Assembly: GCF_000949385.2 (NCBI RefSeq) | Contig: NZ_JYKO02000001.1 | Span: forward strand, 62,001 to 126,000 | Direction: 5' to 3' | Source of the DNA: Pseudomonas sp. LFM046 | Lineage (GTDB): Bacteria; Pseudomonadota; Gammaproteobacteria; Pseudomonadales; Pseudomonadaceae | Length of the DNA stretch: 64,000 bases | Shown here: one piece after another, positions 30,471-38,173 of the stretch | Layout: the number at the start of each line of letters is the position of its first letter | Position numbering within the stretch: position 1 is the first letter of the stretch | The notes under the pieces: model-generated | What the model was told of the DNA's origin: nothing | Database searches by the model: none | The model's input: only the letters and a program-made list of their open reading frames with translations | Made by a program: the position numbers and the translations under genes

Positions 30471-31466
30471 ATGAAAGCCCCCCTCGCGGCCCTGTTCGCG
30501 GGCCTTGTCGGCCTCTCGCCTTTGTTCGCCACCGCCGAGTCCGCCCAGGGCAGCTTCGTCGCCAGCCAGCGCTGCGAGGCCTTCCAGTCCATCCGCAAGC
30601 AGACCAACCCGGACGACCTCGAAGTCCAGCCGGGCCAGCGCTACGCAGTGGTGGAGGTGAACAAGCGCGACTACGACTGGCTGCGCATCCGCGTGCCGGA
30701 CAGCGCTACGCCGCTGCGCTGGGTGTCCGCTTCCTGCGGGACGGTCGAAGGGCTGGCATTCAATTCGGGCCAGGCGGCCAAGCCAGTGGGCGGTGGGAAT
30801 GTCTGCAGCCGGCCGGACCAGCACGATGGCTACGTGCTGGCCGCCACCTGGCAGCCGGGTTTCTGCGAGCACACGTCCTACAAGGGCAGTAAGCCCGAAT
30901 GCGAGGGCCTGGAGTCCGGCGAGTTGCAGATCTCCCACCTGACGCTGCACGGCCTCTGGCCCAATCGCCAGTCCTGCGGCAAGAGTTATGGCCATTGCGT
31001 CGGGCCCGATCTGAAACTCAGCGCCGATACCCTGGCCTACGTCCGCCCCTGGATGCCGAACTTCCGTTACGGCACCAGCTTCGGCCGCTACCAGTGGGAC
31101 AAGCACGGGGTCTGCCAGACGCAGATGGACGACGATGTCTACTTCCGCCGCGCGGTGGACCTGGTGCGGCAGCTGGACGCGTCGGCGGCGGGGCAGTACA
31201 TCGTGGCCAATATCGGCGGCGCCATTTCCCGGCGCGCCTTTTACCAGAAGGTGGAGCAGGAGTTCGGCAATGCTTCGGCCGCCAACAACTTCCTGCTCAT
31301 CTGCAGCGGCAAGTACCTCCAGGAAATCCGTGTTTCCCTGCCCCGCGAATTGAAGCAGGCGGACAGCCTGGTGGGCGTGGTGGACGGTCAGTTCGCCGCC
31401 AGCCGCTCGCAGGATCGCAGCGAGTGCAGCGCCGATCGCATCCTGATCGAAGCGGGCGGCCGCTGA
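30471..31466 (+). CDS. Periplasmic ribonuclease T2 family protein with N-terminal extension
   Basis: A 331-residue secreted protein (signal peptide to about residue 22, ATAES). Both T2 catalytic blocks are present: CAS I LTLHGLWP (H160) and CAS II WDKHGVC (H212), with many cysteines for disulfides. Ahead of the catalytic domain is an extra ~90-residue module (residues ~28-115, PGQRYAVVEVN...WLRIRVPD) that looks SH3-like. E. coli RNase I is shorter (268 aa). AGGAGTCACC precedes the ATG. It probably degrades RNA in the periplasm. Confidence 0.9.
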   Translation: MKAPLAALFAGLVGLSPLFATAESAQGSFVASQRCEAFQSIRKQTNPDDLEVQPGQRYAVVEVNKRDYDWLRIRVPDSATPLRWVSASCGTVEGLAFNSGQAAKPVGGGNVCSRPDQHDGYVLAATWQPGFCEHTSYKGSKPECEGLESGELQISHLTLHGLWPNRQSCGKSYGHCVGPDLKLSADTLAYVRPWMPNFRYGTSFGRYQWDKHGVCQTQMDDDVYFRRAVDLVRQLDASAAGQYIVANIGGAISRRAFYQKVEQEFGNASAANNFLLICSGKYLQEIRVSLPRELKQADSLVGVVDGQFAASRSQDRSECSADRILIEAGGR

Positions 31467-31528
31467 TCCCGAGGGGCTGAGCTGCTCCGGGGACGCCCCG
31501 TCGCAGCCCGGTTGGTGCAGGTCCCTGG

Positions 31529-32263
31529 CTAGTTCAGGCTGACGGCCAACTCGTCGAGATCGACGACCGCACGGCTCAGGTAGAACTCGGCGCCACCGTG
31601 GGTGCGACCGCCGCCTTGCTGGAGCTGGGCACGAACGAAGCGGTAATTGGTCCTGGCTTTGCCCAGCACGTCTGCGTGATCCGGATGGTCAGCAAGCAAC
31701 TGGTCGAAACGTTGCTCGATGTCGGCATCCAGGCGCGCTGCCTGCGCTTCGGGCAGGGCGAAGTCCAGCTTGTTCGGCAGGGGGTAGGCGCGCAGCTGAT
31801 AGTCCAGCAGCAGGCTGGCCAGCGCCTGGCTCTGGGCGTTGAACGGCGCGCCCGGGTCGCCGGCCGGGTCCTGCTTCAGGCCTGCGGAGAGAGCCTGGGC
31901 GGCGTGCTCCAGTCTCCGCTCCTGCTCCAGCAACTGGCCGACCAGCTCCGGAAAGCGGGACGCCTGATCGCGTGGCAGGCCGTCGAGTGTCTTGAACAGC
32001 TTTTCCATGGCCTGCACCGGACTCTGCAGCGCTTCAGGATTGCCGAGCTGGACGACGAGGCGGCTCAGGGTGTTGAGGTGGTAGAAGGTGGCGCTCAGGG
32101 CGCGCGGGTCGGGTTCGCGCTCCTGAGGATTGAAGTAGACCATGGCGCTGGCGCAGAGCAGCCGGCTATGGCTACTCAGCTCGCCCAGATTCCGGGCATC
32201 CTGCTCACTACCCCAGGTCAGCGGGCTCAGCAGGCAGAACAGCAACAACCACTTGCGCATCAT
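31529..32263 (-). CDS. Conserved hypothetical secreted protein
   Basis: A 244-residue protein with a signal peptide (RKWLLLFCLLSPLTWG, then SEQDARN). The rest is predicted helical with no known motif: SRLLCASAMVYFNPQE, and QLLEQERRLEHAAQALSAGL as likely helices. Start MMRK is used; GGGAGAG lies just upstream and the next ATG is one codon later. It is convergent with the RNase T2 gene and downstream of the DUF3482 gene. I do not recognise a function. Confidence 0.75.
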   Translation of the reverse strand: MMRKWLLLFCLLSPLTWGSEQDARNLGELSSHSRLLCASAMVYFNPQEREPDPRALSATFYHLNTLSRLVVQLGNPEALQSPVQAMEKLFKTLDGLPRDQASRFPELVGQLLEQERRLEHAAQALSAGLKQDPAGDPGAPFNAQSQALASLLLDYQLRAYPLPNKLDFALPEAQAARLDADIEQRFDQLLADHPDHADVLGKARTNYRFVRAQLQQGGGRTHGGAEFYLSRAVVDLDELAVSLN

Positions 32264-32419
32264 CCATCTCTCCCTGTTCTTGTTTTTGTGTCGGGCGCTG
32301 GGGGCGGGGCAACGGGCCCCTTGCTGGCGCCCTGCATTCAGAGGTCAGCCCTGTTGGAGCGGCGGGCCAATCCTACGGGAGCCGAAGGCGTTCGGTAAGT
32401 CCTCGCGGCGGGCGCTTCG

Positions 32420-33790
32420 TCAGGGCATCAGGCCCGTGGCCAGCGTTGCCACGTGCCCCTGGCGTTCGGCCTGTTCCAGTTCCGCTTCGGCGTTCAGCGA
32501 CGACCACTCCGGGTGAGCTCGGGCCTTGGCCAGCACGGTTGGCAGCTTGCCTTCCCGCCACTGCTTCTCTTCCGGGGTATCGATGCGAACCGCCTCGAAG
32601 GCCGCGTGGCCACGGGCGTCCAGTGCCTGGAGCAGTTGCCGCTGACGCAGGGCCAGCAGGCGCAGGATGGCGTCGTCCACGGTCAGTTCCCGCTGCCCCT
32701 TGAGTTTGCCCAGCAGGCGTTCGCCGTAATGGCCGAAGGTCTGCCAGGCGCCGCCGGCGATGGCGCCGAGCGCCGCCGCGGCGCCCAGGGTCAGGCCGCC
32801 CACCAGCAGGTCGACGCCGGCGCCGGCGGCTGCGCCCGCCGCCATGCCGCCACCCAGCCGTACTCCCAGTTGTTTCAGGGTCTCCGGGTTGAACAGGTCA
32901 TCCCCCCAGCGGCCGCCCAGCAGAGGCAGATCGCTGGCGGTAGCATCCTCCCGGCTGAAGGCGTAGAGGCGCAGCAAGGCCTCCACACAGCGCTGCTCAC
33001 GCTCCCGCACCTGCTGGCGCAGGGTTCCCGTGGCGGCTTGCAGGGCAGCGTCCTGGGCGGGTACGAGGCGGCGGCAAGCAGACACATCCAGCAGGAGTTC
33101 GGCGATCAACCGGCTGCCGGCTTCCAGACGCAGGCGCCGCTGTGCCTGGTGGTCCTCCGCCAGCCGCTGCAATTGCGGCCGGGCCCGTTCCAGCAGCAGG
33201 GCCAGGCTGTCGTAGAGGCGCTGTTCGCCGTCCAGCGGCGGTGCCACGCTGTCGAAGCGCACCAGGGCGTGCAATCCAAGACGGGCCAGGGCTTCGCGCC
33301 AGTCCGCTTCGCGGTGGCCTTCGCTGGCGACGAAGTTCAGCACCGGCAGGAGCGGACGGCCGCACATCGCCAGCACCGCCAACTCGTCCCGGTACTTGGC
33401 CAGCACCGGCTCGCGGGCGTCGATCACATAGAGTCCGGCGTCCGACACCAGCAGTTGGCGCAGCACCTTGGCTTCCTGTTCGAAACGCTGGCGCGCCTCG
33501 CTGCCATCGAGGAAGCGGGCCAGGCGGGCCGGGCCGTCCAGGCGTTCGCCGGGGCGGTCCAGACGCTCCAGGTGATCCAGCAGGGCGATGGCGTCTTCCA
33601 GGCCGGGGGTGTCGTAAAGCTCCAGCAGCGGCTGACCCTCCACCGAGAGCCGCGCGCCCTCCACATGGCGGGTGGTGCTGGGGCGGTGGGATATCTCGCC
33701 AAAGTCGCGATCCCGCAGCAGGGTACGCAGCAGGGAGGTCTTGCCCACATTGGTGTGGCCAACCACGGCCAGCTTCAGCGGCTTAGTCAT
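32420..33790 (-). CDS. DUF3482 GTPase (Era-like P-loop protein with membrane-active C-terminus)
   Basis: A 456-residue P-loop GTPase. G1 is GHTNVGKTS at residues ~11-19 and G3 is DTPGLED. The usual G4 NKxD appears replaced by NFVA in LPVLNFVASEG. The second half is DUF3482, including a Gly/Ala-rich hydrophobic stretch (GGGMAAGAAAGAGVDLLVGG...) that could insert in or lie on the membrane. Its start overlaps the end of the DUF2868 gene by eight bases, so the two are co-translated and probably form one complex. The function is unknown. Confidence 0.85.
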   Translation of the reverse strand: MTKPLKLAVVGHTNVGKTSLLRTLLRDRDFGEISHRPSTTRHVEGARLSVEGQPLLELYDTPGLEDAIALLDHLERLDRPGERLDGPARLARFLDGSEARQRFEQEAKVLRQLLVSDAGLYVIDAREPVLAKYRDELAVLAMCGRPLLPVLNFVASEGHREADWREALARLGLHALVRFDSVAPPLDGEQRLYDSLALLLERARPQLQRLAEDHQAQRRLRLEAGSRLIAELLLDVSACRRLVPAQDAALQAATGTLRQQVREREQRCVEALLRLYAFSREDATASDLPLLGGRWGDDLFNPETLKQLGVRLGGGMAAGAAAGAGVDLLVGGLTLGAAAALGAIAGGAWQTFGHYGERLLGKLKGQRELTVDDAILRLLALRQRQLLQALDARGHAAFEAVRIDTPEEKQWREGKLPTVLAKARAHPEWSSLNAEAELEQAERQGHVATLATGLMP

Positions 33791-35180
33791 GACCGGTCTC
33801 CAGCCAGTTCATGGGGGCGCCTTGGGCGTGGGGCAGGTCCAGGCGTGCCAGGGCCTGATGCCAGTCGTCCAGGCGCTGGCTGTCCAGGGCTTCGCCGGTC
33901 GGCGCGGGCAGCAGCCAGACACGGGTTTGGGCAGCGCTGCGGGCCAGCTCGCCAATCAGCGCCAGGGTGCCGCGGTCCGGCGAGCGGCGTGGGTCGCAGG
34001 CGACCGCCAGGCGGGCCGGCGGAAAGCGGCTGAGCTGGTCCAGCAGGCGCTGGCGCTGTTCACGGCTGTCCAGTACCCCGGCATCGCCCACGCCCTTGGG
34101 CAGGGCCGGAGGCCAGGGGCGGCGGTCGTCCAGTTCGATGGCCACCAGCAGGGCGCCGTGGCTTTCGCCAAGGAGGTTGCCGCCCTGAGGCTGGGTCAAT
34201 TCGGCGGGTGCGGCATCGCAGACCCCCAGGCGCTCGCTGGTCGGCTGCAGGCGTTCCCGCAGCAGGCTGTAGCCGGGCAGGCCGAGGTCCAGGCCAAGGC
34301 GCGACTGCCCTTGCAGCCAGCGCCAGAGGCAGAACAGACCTAGCAGCAGGCGCGGCAGCAGGCCATAGGTGAAGGTGACTCCCAGCAGCCAGCCGGACCA
34401 GGCCTGCCGCGCGGACTCCTCTGTCAGCGCGCTGCTGCTGGCGCGGATGGTTTCCGCATCCGGCAGGCTGAAACCGAGCAGGGCGGGCAGGGCGCCCAGG
34501 GCCTGGGTCAGGAAGACGAAGGTGTCGCTGCCGAGGATGGTGGTTTCCCAGACGAAGCCGTAGCGGCGGGTGGCGAGCAGCAGGAGCAGAACCACCAGGG
34601 CACTGCCCAGGGCCAGCAACCAGGCGCCGTGGACCAGGGCGCCCAGGCCCCAGCGGGTCAGACGCTGGCGTTGCAGCATCAGGAGCAGCGCGGGCGCCAG
34701 GTGCGCGGCCTGGGCGTCGCGGGCGAGCTTGCCGCTGAGCCAGAGCCACAGGCGCCCAACCGCACTGGCGCTGCCGCCTAGGCTGAATGACAGGGCCCAG
34801 CCCAGCAGCGTCAGCAGGTGCAGGCCGAGCAGGCTGCCGAGGGCCCAGAACAGATTGACCGGACGCTGGCCGTCGCCGAGGGCGGCCAGGGCAAGACCGG
34901 CACCGCTGACCAGCGCCAGCACCACCAGCAACAGGCCGGCGAGCCGCGCGCCTTGGCGCCAATGCTGCAGGGCCTGGACCTGGCCGTCGCGCTGGGCCAG
35001 CCAGAGGGCGCGGACCTGGATGCGTTGCGCCAGGTCGCCACCGGCGGCATTGGCCCGCCGGTTGGCTTCGGTGTCGTCCAGAGGGCCTGCGTGTTCTTCG
35101 CGCAGTCGGATGGCCTCGGTCAGCCAGAGCTGGTCGAGGGGGGAGAGGGGGGAGAGGGGATCAGGATTGGCTTCGCTCAC
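33783..35180 (-). CDS. DUF2868 multi-pass membrane protein
   Basis: A 465-residue protein with about four membrane segments between residues ~65 and ~300 (LAGLLLVVLALVSGAGLALAAL, LHLLTLLGWALSF, HGAWLLALGSALVVLLLLLA, LLPRLLLGLFCLW) and a soluble C-terminal domain. The GTG at 35180 is chosen because AAGAGG lies six to seven bases ahead and because the longer frame (from 35258) would begin inside a terminator stem. It overlaps the DUF3482 GTPase gene, suggesting a membrane anchor plus GTPase, comparable in layout to YcjF/YcjX. No function is established. Confidence 0.8.
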   Translation of the reverse strand: MSEANPDPLSPLSPLDQLWLTEAIRLREEHAGPLDDTEANRRANAAGGDLAQRIQVRALWLAQRDGQVQALQHWRQGARLAGLLLVVLALVSGAGLALAALGDGQRPVNLFWALGSLLGLHLLTLLGWALSFSLGGSASAVGRLWLWLSGKLARDAQAAHLAPALLLMLQRQRLTRWGLGALVHGAWLLALGSALVVLLLLLATRRYGFVWETTILGSDTFVFLTQALGALPALLGFSLPDAETIRASSSALTEESARQAWSGWLLGVTFTYGLLPRLLLGLFCLWRWLQGQSRLGLDLGLPGYSLLRERLQPTSERLGVCDAAPAELTQPQGGNLLGESHGALLVAIELDDRRPWPPALPKGVGDAGVLDSREQRQRLLDQLSRFPPARLAVACDPRRSPDRGTLALIGELARSAAQTRVWLLPAPTGEALDSQRLDDWHQALARLDLPHAQGAPMNWLETGHD

Positions 35181-35245
35181 GAAGGGCCTCTTGGCCAAGG
35201 GTGAGCTCAGAGAATAACCGCTGCGGCGAGGCCCATCATCAGCAG

Positions 35246-35270
35246 AAGGCCGGCGCAATGCGCCGGCCTT
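35246..35270. terminator. Hairpin between the NCS2 permease and DUF2868 genes
   Basis: AAGGCCGGCGC-AAT-GCGCCGGCCTT is a perfect 11-bp stem with TTTT on the plus strand and a poorer TTCTGCT on the minus strand. It lies six bases after the stop of the minus-strand permease gene, so it should end that transcript. Confidence 0.7.
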
Positions 35271-35276
35271 TTCTGG

Positions 35277-36812
35277 TCAGTGGCTGTGGGAACTGGCCGC
35301 CACCTTGACCCGTGGCGCCGTGGCTTCGTGGTGGTGGTCGTCCTGGTCGGTCACCTTCACTTCCTTGCCGTCGCAGTCATACAGCTTGCCGTCGCGGAAG
35401 TAGTCACCCTCGTTCAGGGCGGCGATGTCCTGGTAGCGCAGAGTGCGCTCGCTGGCGGCGACGAACACCGACTGCTGGTCCGAGTTACCGGCCTTCAGGT
35501 GGTTGAAGATGAGGTTCAGCAGGATGGCCATGATGGCGGCCGAGCTGATGCCGGAGTGGAAGATGGTTTCGAACCAGGCGGGGAAGTGGTGGTAGAAGGT
35601 CGGCGCCGCGATCGGGATCATGCCGAAGCCGATGGAGGTGGCGACGATGATCAGGTTCATGTTGTTGCGGTAATCCACCTGCGCCAGGGTGCGGATACCC
35701 GAGGCGGCCACGGTGCCGAACAGCACGATACCGGCGCCACCGAGTACCGAGGTGGGGACGGCGGCGATCAGGCGGCCCATCACCGGCAGCAGGCCGAGGG
35801 TCACCAGGATCAGGCCGGCGGTGGCCACCACGTAGCGGCTCTTCACGCCGGTCACGGCGACCAGGCCGACGTTCTGGGCGAACGCGCTCTGGGTGAAGGA
35901 ACCGAACAGCGGGGCCAGGGAGCTGGAGATCATGTCAGCGCGCAGGCCGTTGCCCAGACGCTTGGAGTCGACCTTGGTGCCGATGATTTCACCCACCGCG
36001 AGAATGTCTGCCGAGGTTTCCACCAGGGTGACGACGATCACGATCAGCATCGACAGGATCGCCGCCACATGGAACTCCGGCATGCCGAAGTGCAGCGGTT
36101 GCGGCAGGGCAACCAGCGGGCCATCCAGCACCTTGGAGAAATCGGCCATGCCGGTGAACACCGCGACCAGGGTGCCGATCACCATCGCCAGCAGGATCGA
36201 CAGGCGCGAGATGCTGGCGCTGCCCAGCTTGCTCAGCAGCAACACGGTGCCCAGGGTGAAGGCGGCCAGGCCGATGTTGGCCACGCTGCCGAACTCCGGC
36301 GACTGGCTGTTGCCGCCCATCGCCCAGCGGGCTGCTACCGGCATCAGGGTGAGGCCGATGGTGGTGATGACGATGCCGGTCACCAGAGGCGGGAAGAACT
36401 TGGTGATCCGCGAGAACACCGGGGTGATCAGCAGGCCAATCAGCGAGGCCGCGATCACCGCGCCCAGTACGGCGGGGATGCCGCCGGCGCCGTCGCTGCC
36501 AATGATGGCGATCATGGTCGCCACGCCGGCGAAGGAAACGCCCTGAACCAGCGGCAGTTGGCAGCCGAAGAACGGCAGGCCGATGGTTTGCAGCAGGGTG
36601 GCCAGGCCACCGGCAAACAGTGAAGCGGCGATCAGCAGGCCGATGTCGGCGGGCGACAGCCCGGCAGCCTGGCCGATGATCAGGGGCACGGCGACGATGC
36701 CGCCGTACATGGTCAGTACATGTTGCAAACCGTAGGCAAGGTTTGCACCGATGCCGAGGTTTTCATCTTCCGGACGTTGTGTCTGAGCTGGACTTGCGGA
36801 TGGAACTGTCAT
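35277..36812 (-). CDS. NCS2-family nucleobase (xanthine/uracil-type) permease
   Basis: A 511-residue, ~14-segment nucleobase:cation symporter. NAT-family features include LPFFGCQLPLVQGVSFAG near TM3, QNVGLVAVTGVKSRYVV and the GIRTLAQVDYRNNMNLIIVATS region. The ATG at 36812 has GAGAGG six bases ahead; an upstream in-frame start is unsupported. The C-terminal ~60 residues form a His-rich tail (DDHHHEA...SSHSH), unusual for the family. Purine versus pyrimidine specificity is undecided; operator-like sites upstream hint at nucleobase control. Confidence 0.88.
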   Translation of the reverse strand: MTVPSASPAQTQRPEDENLGIGANLAYGLQHVLTMYGGIVAVPLIIGQAAGLSPADIGLLIAASLFAGGLATLLQTIGLPFFGCQLPLVQGVSFAGVATMIAIIGSDGAGGIPAVLGAVIAASLIGLLITPVFSRITKFFPPLVTGIVITTIGLTLMPVAARWAMGGNSQSPEFGSVANIGLAAFTLGTVLLLSKLGSASISRLSILLAMVIGTLVAVFTGMADFSKVLDGPLVALPQPLHFGMPEFHVAAILSMLIVIVVTLVETSADILAVGEIIGTKVDSKRLGNGLRADMISSSLAPLFGSFTQSAFAQNVGLVAVTGVKSRYVVATAGLILVTLGLLPVMGRLIAAVPTSVLGGAGIVLFGTVAASGIRTLAQVDYRNNMNLIIVATSIGFGMIPIAAPTFYHHFPAWFETIFHSGISSAAIMAILLNLIFNHLKAGNSDQQSVFVAASERTLRYQDIAALNEGDYFRDGKLYDCDGKEVKVTDQDDHHHEATAPRVKVAASSHSH

Positions 36813-36879
36813 GGTTGCCTCTCGCTTTTGTTCTTGTGCTGGCAACTGTAGACAATGAGGTGCCCCATTGACTAGTGTT

Positions 36880-36889
36880 TTGTATACAA
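36880..36889. promoter_or_regulatory. TTGTATACAA palindrome upstream of the NCS2 permease
   Basis: TTGTATACAA, a perfect 10-bp palindrome flanked by T/A runs, lies 68 bp before the permease start. It resembles GntR-family operators in shape. The region 36813-37106 (294 bp, AT-rich) is the divergent promoter area for the permease and folA and holds no gene. Confidence 0.4.
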
Positions 36890-36963
36890 TTTTTCATCTG
36901 GCGTTTTTCGCCAAACTCCTGCGTAAAGCTGTTCAATTTCTGCAAATGCTTCGGTATTTGATA

Positions 36964-36979
36964 TTGACTGATTGGTCAA
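36964..36979. promoter_or_regulatory. RutR-like inverted repeat between the permease and folA
   Basis: TTGACTGATTGGTCAA resembles the E. coli RutR consensus TTGACCANNTGGTCAA, with two mismatches confined to the left half. RutR is a uracil/thymine-sensing TetR regulator. The site is 152 bp from the permease ATG and 128 bp from that of folA. Only position and resemblance support it. Confidence 0.4.
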
Positions 36980-37106
36980 ATAAAAGCATTGCGACGAACG
37001 GTACATGTGTCACAAAGATCCTCAATCCAGGAACCGGCGGCCGTGCCGCGATCACCCGACGTCCGTTGGCTTTCTCTCGGGAGCGGCAGTCGGTATCCTC
37101 GCCGCC

Positions 37107-37619
37107 ATGAACAAGACCCTGCCCCTCTGCCTGATTGCCGCCCTCGCGCAGAACCGCGTGATCGGCCGCGACAACCAACTGCCCTGGCACCTGCCGGCGG
37201 ACCTCAAGCATTTCAAGGCCATGACCCTCGGCAAGCCGATCATCATGGGCCGCAAGACCTGGGATTCCCTGGGGCGCCCGCTGCCCGGCCGCCTCAATCT
37301 GGTGGTCAGCCGCCAGGAAGGCTTGCAGCTGGAAGGCGCCGAAGTCTTCCCGAGCCTGGAGGCCGCCATCGAGCGCGCGCAAGTCTGGGCCCGCGAAGAG
37401 GACGCCGAGGAGGTCATGCTGATCGGCGGCGCCCAGCTCTATACCCAGGGCCTGGCCCAGGCCGATCGCCTTTACCTGACACGCGTGGAGCTGGCACCGG
37501 AAGGCGACGCGCACTTCCCTGAAGTGTCGCAGCAGGATTGGCGCCTGGCCTCCAGCATCGAGCACGAGGCGACGACGGACACGCCCGCCTATGCCTTCGA
37601 GGTGTGGGAGAAGCGTTGA
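37107..37619 (+). CDS. folA: Dihydrofolate reductase FolA
   Basis: A 170-residue type I DHFR reducing dihydrofolate with NADPH. Visible are the NRVIGRDNQLPWHLPADLKHF active-site region with acidic D32, the NADPH-binding IIMGRKTWDSLGRPLPGR, and EVMLIGGAQLYTQGL. The ATG at 37107 gives the family length; the frame is open further upstream but without a ribosome site. It recycles the dihydrofolate made by ThyA. It is convergent with the phosphoesterase gene, with a palindromic repeat between them. Confidence 0.95.
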   Translation: MNKTLPLCLIAALAQNRVIGRDNQLPWHLPADLKHFKAMTLGKPIIMGRKTWDSLGRPLPGRLNLVVSRQEGLQLEGAEVFPSLEAAIERAQVWAREEDAEEVMLIGGAQLYTQGLAQADRLYLTRVELAPEGDAHFPEVSQQDWRLASSIEHEATTDTPAYAFEVWEKR

Positions 37620-37644
37620 GGCTTTGCCTGGCGCGTGCCGAAAC

Positions 37645-37676
37645 CTTGTAGGGGCGAATGAATTCGCCCCTACAAG
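37645..37676. repeat. 32-bp perfect palindrome of the GTAGGGGCGAA type
   Basis: CTTGTAGGGGCGAAT-GA-ATTCGCCCCTACAAG has 15-bp perfect arms. It forms the TAG stop (complement of 37670-37672) and the last Leu codon of the convergent phosphoesterase gene, and may act as a terminator for both folA and that gene. Confidence 0.85.
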
Positions 37677-38134
37677 TCCAGCTCCCGCAGCTCCGCTTGC
37701 ACCTCATCCCCTATCACGAGAAACCCTACCGACACCGGCAGCTTGAAACGGCGTGGCCCGGCGCTGCCTGGATTCACGTGCAGCAGCCCGGCGCGCTCGG
37801 TGATCAGCGGCTTGTGGGAATGGCCGGTGACCACCGCTCGGAAGCCGCGCTCGGCCAGGTCATCCGGGATATCCGCCTGGTCGTGAACCAGGTAGATGCC
37901 CACGTCGTCCAGCCACAGTTCTTCGACTTCCTGCACGGCGTCCGCCCAGGCATCGCGGTCGTTGTTGCCGCGCACGGCGGTGAGAGGCGCCAGTTCGGCC
38001 AGGGCGTCGAGGATTTCGGGTTTGCCGATGTCGCCGGCATGGAGGATGTGGTCGCAGCCTTGCAGCGCGGCCAGGGCCTGGGGACGGAGGAGTCCGTGGG
38101 TGTCGGAGATCAGGCCGATGCGCAGGGAGGTCAT
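37670..38134 (-). CDS. YfcE/MJ0936-type metallophosphoesterase
   Basis: A 154-residue calcineurin-like phosphodiesterase. Metal-ligand motifs are LISDTHG (D, H), HAGDIG, VRGNND and the late VVTGHSHKP. The ATG at 38134 with GGGAGG before it is chosen over a longer start. The family hydrolyses phosphodiesters in vitro; the physiological substrate is unknown. Its stop codon lies inside a palindromic repeat, so its C-terminus (RELDL) may be element-derived at the last residue. Confidence 0.88.
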   Translation of the reverse strand: MTSLRIGLISDTHGLLRPQALAALQGCDHILHAGDIGKPEILDALAELAPLTAVRGNNDRDAWADAVQEVEELWLDDVGIYLVHDQADIPDDLAERGFRAVVTGHSHKPLITERAGLLHVNPGSAGPRRFKLPVSVGFLVIGDEVQAELRELDL

Positions 38135-38173
38135 GGAGTGGGCCTCGTCAGGTGACGAGGCCCATTCTGCCAC

